From Pseudomonas guariconensis (GTDB lineage Bacteria; Pseudomonadota; Gammaproteobacteria; Pseudomonadales; Pseudomonadaceae), in contig NZ_FMYX01000019.1 in NCBI RefSeq assembly GCF_900102675.1, positions 1 through 33,581 of the forward strand: a DNA stretch of 33,581 bases. Reading direction: 5' to 3'. Every line of letters starts with the position of its first letter. Position 1 is the first letter of the stretch. This document shows, piece after piece, positions 31,211 through 33,581 of this stretch. Both the position numbers and the translations under genes were made by a program. The notes below the pieces were generated by a model that worked only from the letters and a program-made list of their open reading frames with translations, was not told where the DNA came from and made no database searches.

Positions 31211-32533
31211 ATGGCTCGTACTACTGCTCCCCTGACCGACACCGCCTGCCGCTCGGCCAGGCCTACTGACCGCCCCTACAAGCTTTTCGATGGTGACGGT
31301 CTTTACCTCCTCGTTTACCCCAATGGCCGCAAAGGCTGGCGCTTCCGGTATGTGAAACCGGATGGGCGAGAGGGGCTGACCTCGTTTGGCAACTACCCCG
31401 TCATCGGGCTCGCGGATGCTCGGCAGAAGCGTCTGGAGACTAAGCGGATGCTGGCGGAAGGCATTGATCCGATCGCCTCCAAGCAGCAGGCCAAGGCCGA
31501 AGCGGTTGTCAGAGGACACACATTCGAACGCGTTGCCTTGGACTGGCATAAGGAAATGTCCGTGAAGTGGGCGCCTGGCCATTCGAGGACCGTGCTGAGT
31601 CGTTTGAAGACTCACGTATTCCCGCTGCTAGGCGCACGCGCCATCGTTGATCTGGATACCTTCGACCTCATGCAGCCGCTTGAGGCAATTAAGAAGCGCG
31701 GCACGATTGATGTGGCTTTGAGGGTACAAAACTACCTGCAGAGCATCATGCGTGAGGCAAAGCGGCTGCGGCTGATCACGGTGAACCCGGCATATGACCT
31801 TGAGGGCTTCATCAGCGCGCCCCGGGTTACGCACCGACCTGCACTCCCGCTGTCTCGTCTGCCTGAGTTGATGGACCGCATCGAGAACTACAAGGGACGT
31901 ACTCTCACTCGGCTGACCGTCATGTTGTCGCTGCATGTGTTCGTACGCTCCAGCGAACTGCGCTTCGCACGTTGGAGTGAGTTCGACCTGAAGCGCGGCA
32001 TATGGGAGATACCTGACACGCGGCCCGCATTGGACGGCGTTCCGTATTCGACCAGAGGTACGAAAATGGCGGGCGACATCCATCTGGTCCCGCTGTCGCC
32101 GCAAGCGGTGGCGTTGCTCGAACAGATTCATGCGATCACGGGGTACTTCGACCTGGTATTCACCAGTGACGCCCGCTCGTGGAAGCCTATGTCCGAGAAC
32201 ACGGTCAACAGCGCGTTGCGGAACATGGGGTACGACACAAAGACTGAAATCTGCGGGCATGGCTTCCGGTCCATGGCGTGCAGTGCCTTGGTCGAATCCG
32301 GGCTTTGGTCAGAGACGGCTATTGAGCGGCAGATGAGCCACAGGGAGCGCAACAACGTTCGGGCGGCGTATATCCACAAGGCCGAGTTCCTGGAGGAACG
32401 GCGAATGATCATGAGTTGGTGGAGCCGTTACCTCGAAGCGAACCGGCAGGAGCATATCTCGCCGCATGAGTTCGCGAATCAGGCCGGGGCAAACGTTTCT
32501 AGCCTGAGAGCAAGGCGTGGCGCAGTCGAGTGA
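31211..32533 (+). CDS. P4-type tyrosine integrase
   Basis: A 440-residue site-specific recombinase. The N-terminal DUF4102-type domain (about 1-90) has TDTACRSARP, LFDGDGLYLLV and a YPVIGLADARQKR motif. A core-binding SAM-like domain follows and then the catalytic domain. Catalytic residues visible are R251 (SSELRFARW), H350 and R353 (HGFRSMA), H377 (MSHRERN) and the nucleophile Y387 (VRAAYIH). All are present, so it looks active. The frame is open back to 31124, but the family starts at MARTTAPLTD with GGGG ten bases upstream. Such enzymes integrate islands and satellite phages into tRNA 3' ends; the adjacent tRNA-Thr fits. Confidence 0.95.
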   Translation: MARTTAPLTDTACRSARPTDRPYKLFDGDGLYLLVYPNGRKGWRFRYVKPDGREGLTSFGNYPVIGLADARQKRLETKRMLAEGIDPIASKQQAKAEAVVRGHTFERVALDWHKEMSVKWAPGHSRTVLSRLKTHVFPLLGARAIVDLDTFDLMQPLEAIKKRGTIDVALRVQNYLQSIMREAKRLRLITVNPAYDLEGFISAPRVTHRPALPLSRLPELMDRIENYKGRTLTRLTVMLSLHVFVRSSELRFARWSEFDLKRGIWEIPDTRPALDGVPYSTRGTKMAGDIHLVPLSPQAVALLEQIHAITGYFDLVFTSDARSWKPMSENTVNSALRNMGYDTKTEICGHGFRSMACSALVESGLWSETAIERQMSHRERNNVRAAYIHKAEFLEERRMIMSWWSRYLEANRQEHISPHEFANQAGANVSSLRARRGAVE

Positions 32534-32573
32534 GCGCACGGCTTTGAAATTTCGGTGATCCGCTTTCCACGCG

Positions 32574-32618
32574 GGTCCATCCAAACAGGGCTGCAAAGCC
32601 GCCCTGTTTGGATGGACC
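32574..32618. repeat. Perfect 18-bp inverted repeat behind the integrase gene
   Basis: Arms GGTCCATCCAAACAGGGC (32574-32591) and its exact reverse complement (32601-32618) with a 9-nt loop, starting 41 bases after the integrase stop. No T-run follows on either strand, so a standard intrinsic terminator is unlikely. Confidence 0.9.
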
Positions 32619-32972
32619 TCATCTGAAAAATCAAAAGCACCCGATCTGCCACTGCAAACCACGGGATTCCGCCCACGCCCCATGCCATTTCCAACTGCAT
32701 AATCCGGCGGGCGAGTCGCTTGACCCTCCCGGATTGCGGGCGTAGAAAAGACAGTGCAAAGGCTGTCGTTGACAGCACCCCAGGTGACCCGAACCTTCAA
32801 GGTCACGCCGCTCCTGCGGTGGTTCTCCCCAAGGGCGATTCGCATCCGGCAGCTCGCCCGGTCACTACCCATGTGATGGATGCTCTTACACATATGGCTC
32901 TCGTGCGCCAGATACACCGTTCCTCGCTGCTCTGCAGCAACCTATCCGCTTGGCCGAATCTTGCGCCAACCT

Positions 32973-33006
32973 GTGCCCGTCTCTTTCTGTGGAAAGAGAC
33001 GGGCAC
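32973..33006. repeat. Perfect 15-bp inverted repeat with tetraloop
   Basis: Arms GTGCCCGTCTCTTTC (32973-32987) and GAAAGAGACGGGCAC (32992-33006) enclose TGTG. No T-run follows. It lies in the gene-poor stretch of the island. Confidence 0.9.
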
Positions 33007-33140
33007 TTCTACCACTGCTGCAGCCCTGATCGCACAAGGCTTTGCGGCATTCCCCCTCGTGACAATCGGCGTGACAAACGCCGATGTCACCAGCAACAGC
33101 GCTGCAGATGATGGTGCCGCAGACCAAGGAACGGACTGCA

Positions 33141-33157
33141 CCTGACTGACAGTCAGG
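33141..33157. repeat. Short palindrome CCTGACT-GAC-AGTCAGG
   Basis: 7-bp perfect arms around a 3-nt centre. Size and symmetry fit a small operator or a mini-hairpin. There is no recognised gene next to it. Confidence 0.5.
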
Positions 33158-33429
33158 CATGCCCCGGTCATCGCATTGCTGCTTGCACTTGGCTCAGGAT
33201 CTTCAGGCACTGGTCTCGTCAGCCAATGCAGCCTCCACCCGCCCACCGGTAACGGTGTTCAGGAGGCCAGATCATGAGATGCCCTTGCTCCCGGACGTAA
33301 GGAGCCGCCAGTCCCGCGAAAAAGAAAATCCCCACAGGTCGCAGGGGCCTTGATCCCTGATAACACTCAACATTCTTGGCGGGATGACGTGGGGCGAGGA
33401 TCAGAGACCAGGCGATGAGGTGATTCGAC

Positions 33430-33581
33430 ATGGCATTGGTGGGTAGGCGCGATGGCCGTAATTTCGGCTACGGCAGGCAATTGAGCTATGCAGGGCCGCA
33501 GGCGTTGAAAGACATGTTCGGCGGCGGCCACTACGGCACGGTGAAGGCACACTGTGATCGGTGGCAGGCATTCGTCAGATG
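33430..33581 (+). CDS. Integrase-domain protein, N-terminal part (cut by window end)
   Basis: The first 50 codons of a gene that runs off the window. It starts MALVGRRDGRNFGYGRQL, with GAGGTGA seven bases before the ATG, an excellent ribosome site. The start, including LSYAGPQALKDMF and HYGTVKAHCDRW, resembles the N-terminus of the island-borne 'integrase domain' (Integrase_1-like) proteins of Pseudomonas conjugative elements. This is from memory of the family and only 50 residues are visible, so the call is tentative. No catalytic residues lie in the visible part. Confidence 0.6.
   Translation, partial: MALVGRRDGRNFGYGRQLSYAGPQALKDMFGGGHYGTVKAHCDRWQAFVR

Larger units (their letters stand above)
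32534..33429. other. Gene-poor stretch with strong hairpins inside the island
   Basis: About 900 bases between the integrase and the next recognisable gene. Open frames exist (plus 32720-33145, 141 codons from TTG; minus 32803-33246), but none has a recognisable product or a clear ribosome site. Three inverted repeats stand out: 32574-32618, 32973-33006 and 33141-33157. It may hold island control sequences, a small RNA, or decayed genes. Confidence 0.5.
31026..33581. mobile_element. Left end of an integrated genomic island (partial)
   Basis: A tRNA gene followed at once by a site-specific integrase, then sequence without housekeeping genes, then the start of a second recombinase-like gene. 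The element continues beyond the window. Type (ICE, island or satellite) cannot be decided from the part seen. Confidence 0.65.

Noticed and set aside
32309..32917. 202-codon minus-strand frame overlapping the integrase 3' end
   Set aside because: No recognisable product, no ribosome site, and it overlaps the conserved catalytic end of the integrase.
1..33581. CRISPR array or insertion sequence
   Set aside because: No regularly spaced direct repeats and no transposase or terminal inverted repeats seen by eye. The only mobility genes are the integrase and the cut-off gene at the right end.

Overview
The window is a chromosomal segment of a Pseudomonas, most likely of the P. putida group. This rests on the 5S sequence, the gene order ispH / minor pilins / thiO / bamD / rluD / pgeF / clpB and pilA-pilC-pilD-coaE-yacG, the Pseudomonas-type REP copies and the GC-rich codon use. 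Identifications come from reading the translated sequence; no database search was run.

Layout. Positions 1-336 hold the 3' end of an rRNA operon (23S tail, 5S, terminator). Positions 464-4026 are a pqi operon: PqiA as two separate half-length proteins, then a PqiB-like protein with six MCE repeats. rpsT runs the opposite way at about 4.2-4.5 kb. Positions 4.7-12.0 kb carry murJ, then ribF-ileS-lspA-fkpB-ispH with overlapping or closely spaced starts and stops. Positions 12.0-14.5 kb hold a compact minor-pilin set (fimT-like on the minus strand; pilV, pilW, pilX and pilE-like on the plus strand) with no pilY1. thiO, a small zinc-motif membrane protein and bamD follow. rluD-pgeF and heat-shock clpB complete the housekeeping stretch to 21.8 kb. 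Two tandem promoters then precede tRNA-Asn, tRNA-Pro and tRNA-Lys. On the minus strand come an NDH-2 dehydrogenase, a DUF3094 protein and a DUF1780 protein; on the plus strand, a CbiM-like membrane protein.

At 25.9-27.3 kb sits an AT-richer two-gene cassette: a 322-residue protein with a glycine-rich hydrophobic C-terminus and an overlapping 122-residue two-helix membrane protein. It looks like a pore-forming toxin with its immunity protein and is the best candidate here for an undescribed system. The minus-strand operon pilC-pilD-coaE-yacG follows, divergent from pilA. There is no pilB between pilA and pilC, so the type IV pilus equipment visible here is incomplete.

Downstream of pilA is tRNA-Thr(CGT), directly followed by a P4-type tyrosine integrase. 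Beyond it lie about 900 bases with strong hairpins and no convincing gene, and then the first 50 codons of a second, integrase-like gene. This is read as the left end of a genomic island inserted in the tRNA; its right end is outside the window.
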